Both the position numbers and the translations under genes were made by a program. This document shows positions 37,965 to 46,982 of a stretch of DNA of 64,000 nt, in pieces. Location: NCBI RefSeq assembly GCF_006874475.1, contig NZ_VIRM01000050.1, forward strand, positions 1-64,000, written 5' to 3'. Position 1 is the stretch's first letter; each line of letters opens with the position of its first letter. Under the pieces are notes generated by a model. The model ran no database searches. It saw only the letters and a list, made by a program, of their open reading frames with translations, and had not been told where the DNA came from. Origin of the DNA: Microbispora hainanensis (lineage in GTDB: Bacteria; Actinomycetota; Actinomycetes; Streptosporangiales; Streptosporangiaceae).

Positions 37965-39023
37965 ATGAGCGGGGCGCGGCGGATGACGAAGGTCCGGCCT
38001 GGAGAGAGCCCGACCGAACGCCCGAAGGCGGCGGTCATGGAGGACGTCGCGGAGCTGGCAGGAGTGTCGGCGATGACGGTGTCGAGAGTGCTGAACGCCC
38101 CGGAGAAGGTGCGGCCGGAGACCCGGGCGCGCGTCCTCGCGGCGGTCCGCGAGCTCGACTACCGGCCCAACTCGGCGGCGCGCGTCCTCGTGACCGGCCG
38201 CTCGGGGGTGCTGGGGGTCGTCTGCTTCGACACCACCTTGTATGGCCCGGCCTCCACGCTCTTCGGCATCGAGCAGGCGGCCAGGGACAGCGACTACCTG
38301 GTCAGCATCGCCAGCCTGCCCGCGCTCAACCGCAGCTGGATCACCCGGGGCATCGACCGCCTGAGGTCCCAGTCCGTGGACGGCGTCATCGTCGTCGCGC
38401 CGCACGAGTCGGCCGCCGAGGGGCTGCGCCACCTTCCCCAGGGGCTCCCGGTGGTCGACGTCGGCGGGGGAACGGACCTGCCGGTGCCGGTGCCGGTCGC
38501 GGCGGTCGACCAGCACGCCGGTGCCGCCCGCGCCACCCGTCACCTGCTCAGTCTCGGTCACCGTACGGTCTGGCACCTGTCGGGCCCGCCCAACTGGATC
38601 GACGCGAGCGGCCGGGTGGCGGGCTGGCGATCGGCGCTGGAGGCGGAGGGCCGGGAGGTGCCCGAGCCGCTGGTCGGCGACTGGACCGCCCACTCCGGCT
38701 ACGAGATCGGCAAGCGGCTCGCCCGTGAGCCCGACGTGACGGCGGTCTTCGTGGCCAACGACCACATGGCGATGGGCGTGCTGCGGGCCCTGCGGGAGGC
38801 GGGCCGGCGGGTCCCCGACGACGTGAGCGTCGTCGGCTTCGACGACGTCCCCGAGGCGGCCTATTTCTGGCCGCCGCTGACCACCGTGCGGCAGAACTTC
38901 GGCGAGGTCGGGCGGCAGGCGTTCCAGCTCCTGCTGGACCGCATCGCCGGGGTGGAAGGCGAGGCGCGGCGCATGGTGGAGCCCGAGCTCGTGGTGCGGG
39001 AGAGCACCGGCGTCAGGCCCTGA
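37965..39023 (+). CDS. LacI-family regulator 1 of the arabinose locus
   Basis: The 352 residues carry an N-terminal LacI HTH (about 26-48, VAELAGVSAMTVSRVLNAPEKV) with hinge helix LDYRPNSAARVLVTG, then a periplasmic-binding-protein-like effector domain with GVVCFDTTLYGPASTLFGIEQAARDSDYLVSI. It is clearly paralogous to the LacI at 43147. The ATG at 37965 is chosen because AGGAAAC lies upstream; ATG 37983 is also possible. It faces the GH51 gene across a terminator, with operator-like sites O1 and O7 in front. A role in repressing arabinoside genes is inferred from context. Confidence 0.9.
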   Translation: MSGARRMTKVRPGESPTERPKAAVMEDVAELAGVSAMTVSRVLNAPEKVRPETRARVLAAVRELDYRPNSAARVLVTGRSGVLGVVCFDTTLYGPASTLFGIEQAARDSDYLVSIASLPALNRSWITRGIDRLRSQSVDGVIVVAPHESAAEGLRHLPQGLPVVDVGGGTDLPVPVPVAAVDQHAGAARATRHLLSLGHRTVWHLSGPPNWIDASGRVAGWRSALEAEGREVPEPLVGDWTAHSGYEIGKRLAREPDVTAVFVANDHMAMGVLRALREAGRRVPDDVSVVGFDDVPEAAYFWPPLTTVRQNFGEVGRQAFQLLLDRIAGVEGEARRMVEPELVVRESTGVRP

Positions 39024-39116
39024 AAGAGCCCGCCGCGGCTCGAAAAGGAGCCGCCCGGGCGCTCGGAAGACGGCCGCCCGGGGCGCTGGCGCATCCCGGA
39101 CGGTCGTCCGCGAAGA

Positions 39117-39148
39117 GCCGCCCGGGGGGATGGCGTACCCCGGGCGGC
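39117..39148. terminator. Bidirectional terminator between lacI 1 and GH51 gene
   Basis: 11-bp stem GCCGCCCGGGG/CCCCGGGCGGC, 10-nt loop. Further GCCGCCCGGG copies upstream (39072-39082) make alternative pairings possible. It lies between two converging genes. Confidence 0.65.
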
Positions 39149-39154
39149 CGCTTG

Positions 39155-42100
39155 TTACGGCTTCACCTCCAGCGTCAGCGTGGTGGCCGACGGCCGGAAG
39201 CGGGCGTCGCCGGAGTAGGAGACGCTCAGCTCGTGCGTGCCCACCGGCAGGTCGAGGCCGAGCTCGGTCTTGCCCTGGCCGCCGGGGTTGAGGGTGCCCG
39301 TGCCGAGGATCGTGGCGCCCTCGGACACGGTCACCTCGCCGGTCGCGCCCTTCGGGCTCACGCTGTAGTGCACCTGGACCTTCTTGCCCAGCTTCACCTG
39401 CTCGGGTGACGCGTGGGCGGTGACGGCGGTGCCGGTCCTGGTGTCCTTGCCGAGGCGGATGAACGTCACCGAGTGGGCCGGGAAGTCGTAGGTGAAGGCG
39501 GAGGAGAATCCGCTCACCTCCCGCTCGACCGGGGAGATCTTCGTGGGCTCGGCGAGCGAGTTCACCGCGGCCGGGTCGCCGGTCAGCGAGGTGACGAGGG
39601 CCTTCGGCGCGATCGCGGCGTCGCCCAGGTCGACCGTGCTGCGCACGGCGGTGTCCTGGACGTTGACGGCCTTGATCACCACGTCGCCGGTGTCGCCGTC
39701 CTTCGAGACCACCTGGTAGAGCGGCTCGACGGAGACGTTGTCGGTGAAGTCGTTGATCTTCTGCCCGTCGAGCCAGGTGGTGATGTGCCGCCCGGAGACC
39801 TGGATCCTGACCTTGTAGTCGCGGCCGGTCTGCACCGTGGTGCCCGACGTCGCGATCGACGACTTGCCGCCGTTCGTCGCCTTCTCGATGGCCGACTGGG
39901 TGTTGTTCCAGCCGCCGATGTTCCACCAGTAGAAGTTGCCGGTGTCCTTCACTCCGAACATCACCAGGAAGCCCTCGGCGCCGCCGGTCTTGCGGGCGGT
40001 GACCTCCAGCGTGTAGTTGGACCAGTCCGCCGAGCCGGCCGTCGACCGGGCGTCGGTCACGCCGGCCGTCTGGACGTACGCGCCGTCCTGCACCGCCCAC
40101 GTCCCCTGGCCGGGGGTCCACTTGCCCGTGCCGTTCGAGAAGTCGTCGCTGAACAGGACCGTGCCGTCGGCCCCGGTCACCGTGACGTCGTCGTAGCGGA
40201 CCTGGGTGCTCCAGGAGCCGAGGCCGATGGCACCCTTGATGTCGTCCACCGGCAGCGGGCTCGCCTTGTAGGTGCTCGGCAGCACGGTGTCGCCCACGTT
40301 GCGGGAGAACAGGCGCTGCACGTAGTAGCTGGGCGAGCCGTACACCTGGTCGTTGTCGAACCAGATGAGGTCCGGCGTCCAGTTGACGTAGTCGACGTTG
40401 GACAGCAGCGGCGCGTACGACGCCAGCTCGACGACGTCGGAGTTGCGCTCGATGCCGGTCAGGTAGGACGCCTCGGTCAGCGCGTTCCAGTAGGTGTTGC
40501 CCTTGGAGGCGTACTCGCCGACGAACACGTGCGGGCCGTTGCGGTCGTAGTCGTCGTAGCGGTGGTTGTTGGCCAGGAACCAGCTCGGGTCGTTGTAGTA
40601 GTGCTCGTCGACCAGGTCGGCCTTCTGGTCACGGGCGAACTGCCACATCCGGTCGAACCAGGCGCCCTGGGACGTCTGCCCGGAGTTCGAGAGGATCTTG
40701 ATGTCCGGATACTTCGCCCTGACGGCGTTCGCGAACGTGGGGAAGTTCGTGAAGAACTCGTTGTAGATCTCCTCGTTGCCGAGGCCGATGTACTTCAGGC
40801 CGAACGGCTTGGGGTGCCCCATCGCCGCCCGCTTGGAACCCCAGGTGGAGCCGGCCGGGCCGTTGGCGAACTCGATGAGGTCGAGCGTGTCCTGGACCCA
40901 CCGCTGGAGCTTGGCCTCGTCGGTCAGCGGCCGGTTCTCGTTGCAGCCGTTGACGCCCACCGACAGCACCGGCAGCGGCTCGGCGCCGAGGTCCTCGGCG
41001 AACTGGAAGTACTCGTAGTAACCGATGCCGTACGACTGGTTGTAGCCCCAGAAGTTGAAGTTGGTCGGCCGCTCCTCGACGGGGCCGATCGTCTCCTTCC
41101 ACTGGTAGATGCGGCGCCGGTCCTGGTTGAGCGCGTAGGGATCGTAGGTGCCGACGTTGGTCACGCAGCCGCCGGGGAAGCGCAGGAACCGCGGCTTGAG
41201 CGCGGCGATCGTCTCGGCGATGTCCTTGCGCATGCCGTTCGCGCGGCCCTTGAATGTGTCCTCGGGAAACAGCGAGATCATGTCGAGGTCGACCAGGCCG
41301 CCGCCGCCGGCCAGCACGACCAGGCGCGCGGCGTCGGTGGTCGCGTTCGCGGTGATCTTCGCGGTGTACTTCTTCCAGCCGGCCGGCTGGGCGTCGATCG
41401 TGGCGGTGCCGTAGACCGTGGAGCCGTCCGCGCTCTCGATGGACGCGGTGATCGGGCCGCCGCTGGTGCGCCGGGCGAACAGCGACAGGTCGTAGGTCTT
41501 GCCTGCCTGGACCGCGACGCCCCGGTTGAAGCCGGCGTTGCTCACGCCGAAACCGGTGCCCGGGGTGGTGATGTCCAGCCGCAGGAAGTTGCGGTTGCCG
41601 GCGTTCAGCGGCTGGTCGCCGGAGACCGCGGCCGTGCCGGTCGCGCCGCCGCGCCCGACCGGGGTCCACGCGGTCATGCCGCTGTAGTTCCGGTTGTCGA
41701 CCGAGTTGAACTCGAACGACCGGTTCTGCACGAGCTCGGCGTAGAGGCCGCCGTCGGCCGCGTGGTTGATGTCCTCGTAGAAGATGCCGTACAGGTTGGG
41801 GCTGACCTTGGTGCCGGCGGCGGAGGTGTCCACCGTGAGCCTGCCGGTGTCCTTGGCGTAGCCTTCGACCTGGAACTTCGTGCCCTGGCTGGTCGCGTTC
41901 CCGCCGGTGGCGACGAGCCTGCCGTCGCTGACCGCGATCTGCCTGTCCCCGGCCGACAGGTACACCTTGCCGCCGCCGGCGTCGCGGAGCTGGAACGATC
42001 CAGCCGCCCGGCCGAGGTGCAGGGAGGAGTCGTCCGCGACGCGCAGGTAGCCCGTGCCGTCCAGCTCCTTGAGCGCGACCGTGCCGTCGCCCTTGTCCTC

Positions 42101-42925
42101 GGCGGTGACCGCGAGGCTCGTCAGGCCCTGGGCGTCGGAGGCGACCACCCGTCCGTCCTCGGTGGCCGACAGATACGGCGTGGCGCCGGCCGCGCGCAGC
42201 GTGAAGGGGCCGGAAGGGACGATCGCCTTGCCCGCGGCCGCCTTGACCGCGAAGTAGTCGAAGTCGGCCGCGATCGGCGTGCCGTTCTGCGCGGACAGCG
42301 CGAACAGGCCGACCTGCCTGACGTCCAGCGCGGCGGTGACCTTGGACGCCTGGACCCAGGCGGAGCCGTCCCAGTATGAGGAGGTGAACTCGTCGCCCGA
42401 CCTCGCCAGCTTGAGGATCTCGCCCGTGGATCCCGGGCGGCTCGCGAAGGCCGCGGTGAACGCCGCCTTCACCTCGGTGTCGGTCTCGATGACGTTGCCC
42501 CCGGACGAGCCGACGTGCGCGAGACCGGCGCGGACGTAGTTGTCCCAGTCCTGCCAGGCGAAGATGCCGGCGCTCTGGTAGTCGAGCGCGACCGGGGCGC
42601 CGACCTTGGTGACGACCTCGAAGTCCCCGGAGGGGACGTCCATGAGGAAGATGTTCCTGGCCGAGTTGTCGGTCTGGTAGGTGTCGCCCTTCAGCGAGTG
42701 GATGCGCAGGCTGCCGGGCTGCTCGCCGAGGGACCACTGGGTGTCGTCGGGATTGAGAACCTGCCAGTCGGGGCCGAGCGCGGCGGTGTCGAACTGATCG
42801 ACGACCGCGCCTGCCGGGATCGGGTCGGCGGCTTCGGCCTGAGCCGGCGTGGTGGAGAGCATGCCGCTGACGATGCCGCTCACCATGGCCGCCGATAAGG
42901 CCAGTGACCAGGCCTTTCTGCTCAT
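39155..42925 (-). CDS. Secreted multidomain GH51 alpha-L-arabinofuranosidase
   Basis: The 1256-residue exoenzyme has a Sec signal (1-30, cleavage after AQA). A concanavalin/DUF1349-like domain (about 40-215) and a beta-trefoil or fascin-like domain (about 220-340) follow. The GH51 part starts at LYGIFYEDINHAADGGLYAELVQNRSFE; a CBM_4_9-like module occupies about 405-540. The acid/base is E718 in GLGNEE and the nucleophile E804 in FVGEYA. The C-terminal beta domain is interrupted by an inserted LamG/CBM66-like module (about 925-1090), and a C-terminal Ig-like domain (about 1170-1256) ends the protein. ATG 42925 has GGAGGAG upstream. Operators O2 and O3 lie in its promoter. Confidence 0.93.
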   Translation of the reverse strand: MSRKAWSLALSAAMVSGIVSGMLSTTPAQAEAADPIPAGAVVDQFDTAALGPDWQVLNPDDTQWSLGEQPGSLRIHSLKGDTYQTDNSARNIFLMDVPSGDFEVVTKVGAPVALDYQSAGIFAWQDWDNYVRAGLAHVGSSGGNVIETDTEVKAAFTAAFASRPGSTGEILKLARSGDEFTSSYWDGSAWVQASKVTAALDVRQVGLFALSAQNGTPIAADFDYFAVKAAAGKAIVPSGPFTLRAAGATPYLSATEDGRVVASDAQGLTSLAVTAEDKGDGTVALKELDGTGYLRVADDSSLHLGRAAGSFQLRDAGGGKVYLSAGDRQIAVSDGRLVATGGNATSQGTKFQVEGYAKDTGRLTVDTSAAGTKVSPNLYGIFYEDINHAADGGLYAELVQNRSFEFNSVDNRNYSGMTAWTPVGRGGATGTAAVSGDQPLNAGNRNFLRLDITTPGTGFGVSNAGFNRGVAVQAGKTYDLSLFARRTSGGPITASIESADGSTVYGTATIDAQPAGWKKYTAKITANATTDAARLVVLAGGGGLVDLDMISLFPEDTFKGRANGMRKDIAETIAALKPRFLRFPGGCVTNVGTYDPYALNQDRRRIYQWKETIGPVEERPTNFNFWGYNQSYGIGYYEYFQFAEDLGAEPLPVLSVGVNGCNENRPLTDEAKLQRWVQDTLDLIEFANGPAGSTWGSKRAAMGHPKPFGLKYIGLGNEEIYNEFFTNFPTFANAVRAKYPDIKILSNSGQTSQGAWFDRMWQFARDQKADLVDEHYYNDPSWFLANNHRYDDYDRNGPHVFVGEYASKGNTYWNALTEASYLTGIERNSDVVELASYAPLLSNVDYVNWTPDLIWFDNDQVYGSPSYYVQRLFSRNVGDTVLPSTYKASPLPVDDIKGAIGLGSWSTQVRYDDVTVTGADGTVLFSDDFSNGTGKWTPGQGTWAVQDGAYVQTAGVTDARSTAGSADWSNYTLEVTARKTGGAEGFLVMFGVKDTGNFYWWNIGGWNNTQSAIEKATNGGKSSIATSGTTVQTGRDYKVRIQVSGRHITTWLDGQKINDFTDNVSVEPLYQVVSKDGDTGDVVIKAVNVQDTAVRSTVDLGDAAIAPKALVTSLTGDPAAVNSLAEPTKISPVEREVSGFSSAFTYDFPAHSVTFIRLGKDTRTGTAVTAHASPEQVKLGKKVQVHYSVSPKGATGEVTVSEGATILGTGTLNPGGQGKTELGLDLPVGTHELSVSYSGDARFRPSATTLTLEVKP

Positions 42926-42946
42926 TCGGGGGGCTCCTCCGGGTTC

Positions 42947-42960
42947 TGTTAGCGATAACA
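42947..42960. promoter_or_regulatory. LacI-type operator O2 in the GH51 promoter
   Basis: TGTTAGCGATAACA, 13 of 14 match to the consensus, 22-35 bp upstream of the GH51 start codon, in the divergent region shared with lacI 2. Confidence 0.8.
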
Positions 42961-42977
42961 TCACGAGATGGTCGCAA

Positions 42978-42991
42978 AGTGAGCGCTAACA
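42978..42991. promoter_or_regulatory. LacI-type operator O3 in the GH51 promoter
   Basis: AGTGAGCGCTAACA keeps the perfect core AGCGCT and one full TAACA arm. Its centre is 31 bp from that of O2, close to three helical turns, which suits cooperative binding on one DNA face. Confidence 0.7.
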
Positions 42992-43103
42992 AGGTGGATT
43001 CGGCCACCAGTTAAGGGCTATGCGACATGTCCGTCAATACTGTGTTACCGCGATGTGTCGGTGTGACCGGACCGTAATCGGCCATCACCTTGACGGAGGG
43101 TCG

Positions 43104-43117
43104 TGTTAACGCTCACA
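43104..43117. promoter_or_regulatory. LacI-type operator O4 before lacI 2
   Basis: TGTTAACGCTCACA, 12 of 14 consensus matches, about 30 bp upstream of the GTG start of the second regulator. It suggests autoregulation. Confidence 0.75.
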
Positions 43118-43146
43118 GTCTTCCCAAGCAGTTGAGAGGAGCGCCA

Positions 43147-44166
43147 GTGGGACCCAACGTCGACCGCCGCCCGCCCGTCATGGCCGACGTGGCCAGGCTG
43201 GCCGGAGTGTCGCACCAGACGGTCTCGCGGGTGCTCAACGACCATCCGAACGTCCGCGCCGAGACCCGCACCCGGGTCATGCGGGCCATCGACCAGCTCG
43301 GTTACCGCCGCAACCTCGTCGCCCGGGCCCTGGTCACCAAGCACTCGCGCACGCTGGGCGTGGTCAGCTTCGACACGACGCTGTACGGCCCGGCGAGCAC
43401 GGTATACGGAATCGAGCAGGCGGCGCGGGACGCGGGTTACTTCGTCAGCATCGTGAGCCTGCGGACCATCGACAGGGCCGGCGTGAACGACGCGATCGGC
43501 TACCTCGCCGAGCAGGGCGTGGACGGCATCGTCGTCGTCGCCCCGCAGCGATCGGCGGCGCGGGCGCTCGACGACCTGCCGGCGGGCATGCCCGCCGTGG
43601 CCGTCGAGGGCTGGCACCAGGGCGAGGTCTCCGTGGTGAGCGTCGACCAGGTCGAGGGCGCCAGGCTGGCGACCTCGCACCTGCTCGACCTCGGGCACGA
43701 GACCGTCTGGCATGTCAGCGGTCCGGCGGACTGGCTGGAGGCCGAGGGGCGCATCGAGGGCTGGCGCGCGGCCCTGACCGCCGCGGGGCGGCCCGTTCCC
43801 GGCATGCTGACCGGCGACTGGAGCCCGCGTTCGGGCTACCGGGCCGGCAAGGAACTCGCCGCGATGGCCGGCGACGTCACCGCGGTGTTCGTCGCCAACG
43901 ACCAGATGGCGCTCGGCCTTCTGCGCGCGTTCACGGAGGAGGGGGTGAAGGTCCCCGAGCAGATCAGCATCGTGGGCTTCGACGACATCCCTGAGTCGGA
44001 GTTCTTCTCCCCGCCGCTCACCACCATCAGACAGGACTTCGGGGCCGTCGGCAGGCGCAGTATCGACGTGCTGCTCCGGCAGATCGAGTCGGGCGAGGCG
44101 CTGCCTCACGAGCGTCTCGTGGTGCCTCCCCAGTTCGTGCTCAGGGGAAGCACAGCCGCGCACTAG
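43147..44166 (+). CDS. LacI-family regulator 2 of the arabinose locus
   Basis: The 339 residues have an HTH (about 14-36, VARLAGVSHQTVSRVLNDHPNV) and an effector domain with GVVSFDTTLYGPASTVYGIEQAARDAGYFVSIVSL. The effector half is strikingly similar to that of the regulator at 37965, implying the same inducer class, probably an arabinose derivative. The recognition helix differs (HQT versus AMT). GTG 43147 follows GAGAGGAG; the frame extends to 43090. It is divergent from GH51 and sits right before the first importer, with O4 in front and O5 behind. Confidence 0.92.
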   Translation: MGPNVDRRPPVMADVARLAGVSHQTVSRVLNDHPNVRAETRTRVMRAIDQLGYRRNLVARALVTKHSRTLGVVSFDTTLYGPASTVYGIEQAARDAGYFVSIVSLRTIDRAGVNDAIGYLAEQGVDGIVVVAPQRSAARALDDLPAGMPAVAVEGWHQGEVSVVSVDQVEGARLATSHLLDLGHETVWHVSGPADWLEAEGRIEGWRAALTAAGRPVPGMLTGDWSPRSGYRAGKELAAMAGDVTAVFVANDQMALGLLRAFTEEGVKVPEQISIVGFDDIPESEFFSPPLTTIRQDFGAVGRRSIDVLLRQIESGEALPHERLVVPPQFVLRGSTAAH

Positions 44167-44207
44167 CCGTACGGAAACACATCGGATAACCAGCGCCGCA
44201 CCCCAGG

Positions 44208-44221
44208 TGTTAGCGCTAACT
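44208..44221. promoter_or_regulatory. LacI-type operator O5 before the first importer
   Basis: TGTTAGCGCTAACT is the best copy (13 of 14, perfect inner 12 bp), 19 bp before the GTG start of the sugar-binding lipoprotein gene. Confidence 0.85.
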
Positions 44222-44239
44222 TTAGAAAGGATCCCCCCA

Positions 44240-45232
44240 GTGTTGAAGAGGATCTCGGCACTGATCCTGGCCGGTGCCACGGCCCTGACGATGGCCGGTT
44301 GCAGCAGCAGCGACGGCGGCGGCGACTCGTCCGTCGGCGGCGGCGCCGACGACGGCAAGCTCGTGATGGGCTTCGCCCAGGTCGGCGCGGAAAGCGGTTG
44401 GCGTACCGCCAACACCAAGGACATCCAGGAGTCCGCCAAGGCCGCGGGCGTCGAACTGAAGTTCTCCGACGCGCAGCAGAAGCAGGAGAACCAGATCAAG
44501 GCGATCCGCTCCTACATCCAGCAGAAGGTCGACGTGATCGCCTTCTCGCCGGTCGTGGAGTCGGGCTGGGACACCGTGCTCAAGGAGGCGCAGAACGCGA
44601 AGATCCCGGTCATCCTCACCGACCGGGCGGTGGACTCCAAGGACACCAGCCTGTACAAGACCTTCCTCGGCTCCGACTTCGTCGAGGAGGGCAAGAAGGC
44701 CGGTCAGTGGCTGGTCGACCAGTACAAGGACAGCAAGGACGACGTGAACATCGTCCAGCTTGAGGGCACCACCGGCTCCGCGCCCGCCAACGACCGGAAG
44801 TCCGGGTTCCAGGAGGTCATCTCCGCGGATCCGAAGTTCAAGGTCATCGCTTCGCAGAGCGGCGACTTCACCCGCGCCAAGGGCAAGGAGGTCATGGAGG
44901 CCTTCCTGAAGTCCAACCCCGACATCGACGTGCTGTACGCGCACAACGACGACATGGGCCTCGGCGCCATCGAGGCGATCGAGGGCGCGGGCAAGGTCCC
45001 GGGCAAGGACATCAAGATCATCACGGTCGACGCGGTGCACGACGGCATGCAGGCCCTCGCCGACGGCAAGATCAACTTCATCGTCGAGTGCTCCCCGCTG
45101 CTCGGCACCCAGCTGATGGACCTCGCCAAGAAGGTCGTCGCCGGCGAGCAGGTGCCCCAGCGGGTGGTCACCGAGGAGACCACCTTCACCCAGGAGCAGG
45201 CCGCGGAGGCCCTGCCCAACCGTAAGTACTGA
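44240..45232 (+). CDS. Sugar-binding lipoprotein, YtfQ (galactofuranose/arabinose) type
   Basis: The 330-residue solute-binding protein of the CUT2 class has a lipobox LTMAGC near residue 17-22, so it is anchored to the outer face of the membrane. FAQVGAESGWRTANTKDIQESAKAAGVELKFSDAQQKQENQIKAIRSYIQQKVD closely resembles YtfQ, the E. coli furanose-binding protein. With two different permease genes downstream, as in ytfQRT-yjfF, a furanose substrate such as L-arabinofuranose is likely. GTG 44240 has AAAGGA 8 nt upstream. Operator O5 overlaps its promoter region and a hairpin follows the stop. Confidence 0.92.
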   Translation: MLKRISALILAGATALTMAGCSSSDGGGDSSVGGGADDGKLVMGFAQVGAESGWRTANTKDIQESAKAAGVELKFSDAQQKQENQIKAIRSYIQQKVDVIAFSPVVESGWDTVLKEAQNAKIPVILTDRAVDSKDTSLYKTFLGSDFVEEGKKAGQWLVDQYKDSKDDVNIVQLEGTTGSAPANDRKSGFQEVISADPKFKVIASQSGDFTRAKGKEVMEAFLKSNPDIDVLYAHNDDMGLGAIEAIEGAGKVPGKDIKIITVDAVHDGMQALADGKINFIVECSPLLGTQLMDLAKKVVAGEQVPQRVVTEETTFTQEQAAEALPNRKY

Positions 45233-45240
45233 TCGGGTTC

Positions 45241-45268
45241 CGGGCCGCCCCGCCACCGGGGCGGCCCG
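45241..45268 (+). terminator. Intercistronic hairpin after the first binding protein gene
   Basis: Perfect 11-bp stem CGGGCCGCCCC/GGGGCGGCCCG with a 6-nt loop, 9 nt after the stop codon. No T-run. Probably stabilises the binding-protein mRNA or partly terminates, giving an excess of binding protein over transporter. Confidence 0.65.
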
Positions 45269-45288
45269 CTCACACGAGACACGAGCAC

Positions 45289-45450
45289 CGAGCGATCCGG
45301 AGGAGCGCGCCGCCGATCTGGACTGAGGAGCGCGCGGGAGCGAAGCGACCAGAGCGCGACGAGGAGGCGCTCCATTGCGCGCCTCCGGCACGACCAGGCG
45401 GAAGTGAGCGCTCCGATGGTGAGCGGGAGACAGGGATCGAGCGATCCGGA
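45289..45450. repeat. GAGCG-rich repetitive intercistronic stretch
   Basis: CGAGCGATCCGGA occurs at 45289-45301 and 45438-45450. Between them lie GAGGAGCGCGC copies and an 8-bp inverted repeat GGAGGCGC/GCGCCTCC (45363-45386). The 238-nt gap is exceptionally long inside this otherwise overlapping operon; no gene is visible in it. Confidence 0.6.
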
Positions 45451-45470
45451 GACACAGGAAGGGGCGCCGC

Positions 45471-46982
45471 ATGGCCGCACCCGCGCCGATCCTGCGGATG
45501 AGCGGGATCGGCAAGCAGTTCCCCGGCGTGAAGGCACTGGACGGCGTCGACTTCCGGCTGCTTCCGGGCGAAGTCCACGCGCTGATGGGAGAGAACGGCG
45601 CCGGCAAGTCCACCTTGATCAAGGTGCTGACCGGCGTCTACGACATCGACGCGGGCGAGATCGAGCTCGAGGGCAGGCGGGTCGCCTTCTCCAGCCCCCT
45701 CGCCGCGCAGCAGGCGGGCATCAGCACCGTCTATCAGGAGGTCAACCTCTGCGCGAACCTGTCGGTGGCGGAGAACATCTTCATCGGCCGTGAGCCCCGC
45801 CGGTTCGGCCGCATCCAGTGGAAGGCGATGCGCCGCCGGGCCGAGGAGATCCTCGCCCGGCTCGACCTCGATCTCGACGTGTCGGCGCCCCTGTCGTCCT
45901 ACTCGCTGGCGATCCAGCAGATGGTCGCGATCGCGCGGGCCGTCGACATCGACGCGAAGGTGCTCATCCTCGACGAGCCCACGTCCAGCCTCGACGCGGG
46001 CGAGGTCGCCCAGCTCTTCCGGGTGATGCGCAGGCTCAAGGAGCAGGGCATCGCGATCCTGTTCGTCTCGCACTTCCTCGACCAGATCTACGAGATCTCC
46101 GACCGGATGACGGTGCTGCGCAACGGGACGCTCGTGGGGGAGTACCTCACCAGCGAGCTCAGCCAGGTCGAGCTGATCGGCAAGATGATCGGCCGGGAGC
46201 TGGCCGACCTGGAGAAGCTGGAGGAGCGCCCGCCGGCCAGCGAGGGCGCCCCGCTGATCGAGGCGGAGAAGCTGGGCCGCACCGGCGCCATCCAGCCGTT
46301 CACGCTGACCATCCGCGAGGGCGAGGTCGTCGGCCTGGCGGGGTTGCTCGGCTCGGGCCGTACGGAGATCGCCCGGCTGCTGTTCGGGGCCGACCACGCC
46401 GGCACCGGATCACTGAAGATCGGCGGCGAGCCGGTCAACCTGCGTACGCCGCGATCCGCGGTCTCCCGGAAGCTGGCCTTCTGCTCGGAGAACCGGCGGG
46501 CGGAGGGACTGATCCCCGACCTGACGGTCCGGGAGAACCTCGTTCTCGCCCTGCAGGCCTCCCGCGGCTGGACCCGGCCGATCCCGCGGCGCAGGCAGGA
46601 CGAGCTGGTCGACAAGTACATCGCCGCGCTGAACATCCGCCCGGCCAACCCCGACCAGCTCATCAAGAACCTCAGCGGCGGCAACCAGCAGAAGGTGCTG
46701 CTGGCCCGCTGGCTCATCCTGGAGCCCCGCCTGCTCATCCTCGACGAGCCCACCCGCGGCATCGACGTCGGCGCCAAGGCCGAGATCCAGCGCCTGGTCG
46801 CCGAGCTGTCGGACGGCGGGATGGCGGTGCTGTTCATCTCCGCCGAGCTTGAGGAGGTGCTGCGGCTCAGCCACAGGGTCGGCGTGCTGCGCGACCGCCG
46901 GCTGGTCGCCGAGCTGGACAACGACGAGGGCCTGACCACCGACACTCTGACGGAGACGATCGCGAGCGGAGCCCGATCATGA
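45471..46982 (+). CDS. Sugar ABC transporter ATPase, YtfR-like (two ABC domains)
   Basis: The 503 residues consist of two ABC modules, typical of CUT2 importers. The N-terminal Walker A is [12 protein letters not shown]; the C-terminal one is degenerate (GLLGSGRTEIARL), as is normal for the class. The second module has a full [15 protein letters not shown] signature and [11 protein letters not shown]; the first has a weak signature (YSLAIQQMVAIARA). ATG 45471 follows AGGAAGGGG. The stop overlaps the first permease gene (ATGA at 46979). It energises the importer with the adjacent two permeases. Confidence 0.93.
   Translation: MAAPAPILRMSGIGKQFPGVKALDGVDFRLLPGEVHALMGENGAGKSTLIKVLTGVYDIDAGEIELEGRRVAFSSPLAAQQAGISTVYQEVNLCANLSVAENIFIGREPRRFGRIQWKAMRRRAEEILARLDLDLDVSAPLSSYSLAIQQMVAIARAVDIDAKVLILDEPTSSLDAGEVAQLFRVMRRLKEQGIAILFVSHFLDQIYEISDRMTVLRNGTLVGEYLTSELSQVELIGKMIGRELADLEKLEERPPASEGAPLIEAEKLGRTGAIQPFTLTIREGEVVGLAGLLGSGRTEIARLLFGADHAGTGSLKIGGEPVNLRTPRSAVSRKLAFCSENRRAEGLIPDLTVRENLVLALQASRGWTRPIPRRRQDELVDKYIAALNIRPANPDQLIKNLSGGNQQKVLLARWLILEPRLLILDEPTRGIDVGAKAEIQRLVAELSDGGMAVLFISAELEEVLRLSHRVGVLRDRRLVAELDNDEGLTTDTLTETIASGARS

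Noticed and set aside
39413..42379. A 988-codon open frame antisense to the GH51 gene
   Set aside because: The real protein on the other strand has full domain structure and catalytic residues; the antisense product is a Val/Arg/Asp/Gly-rich shadow.
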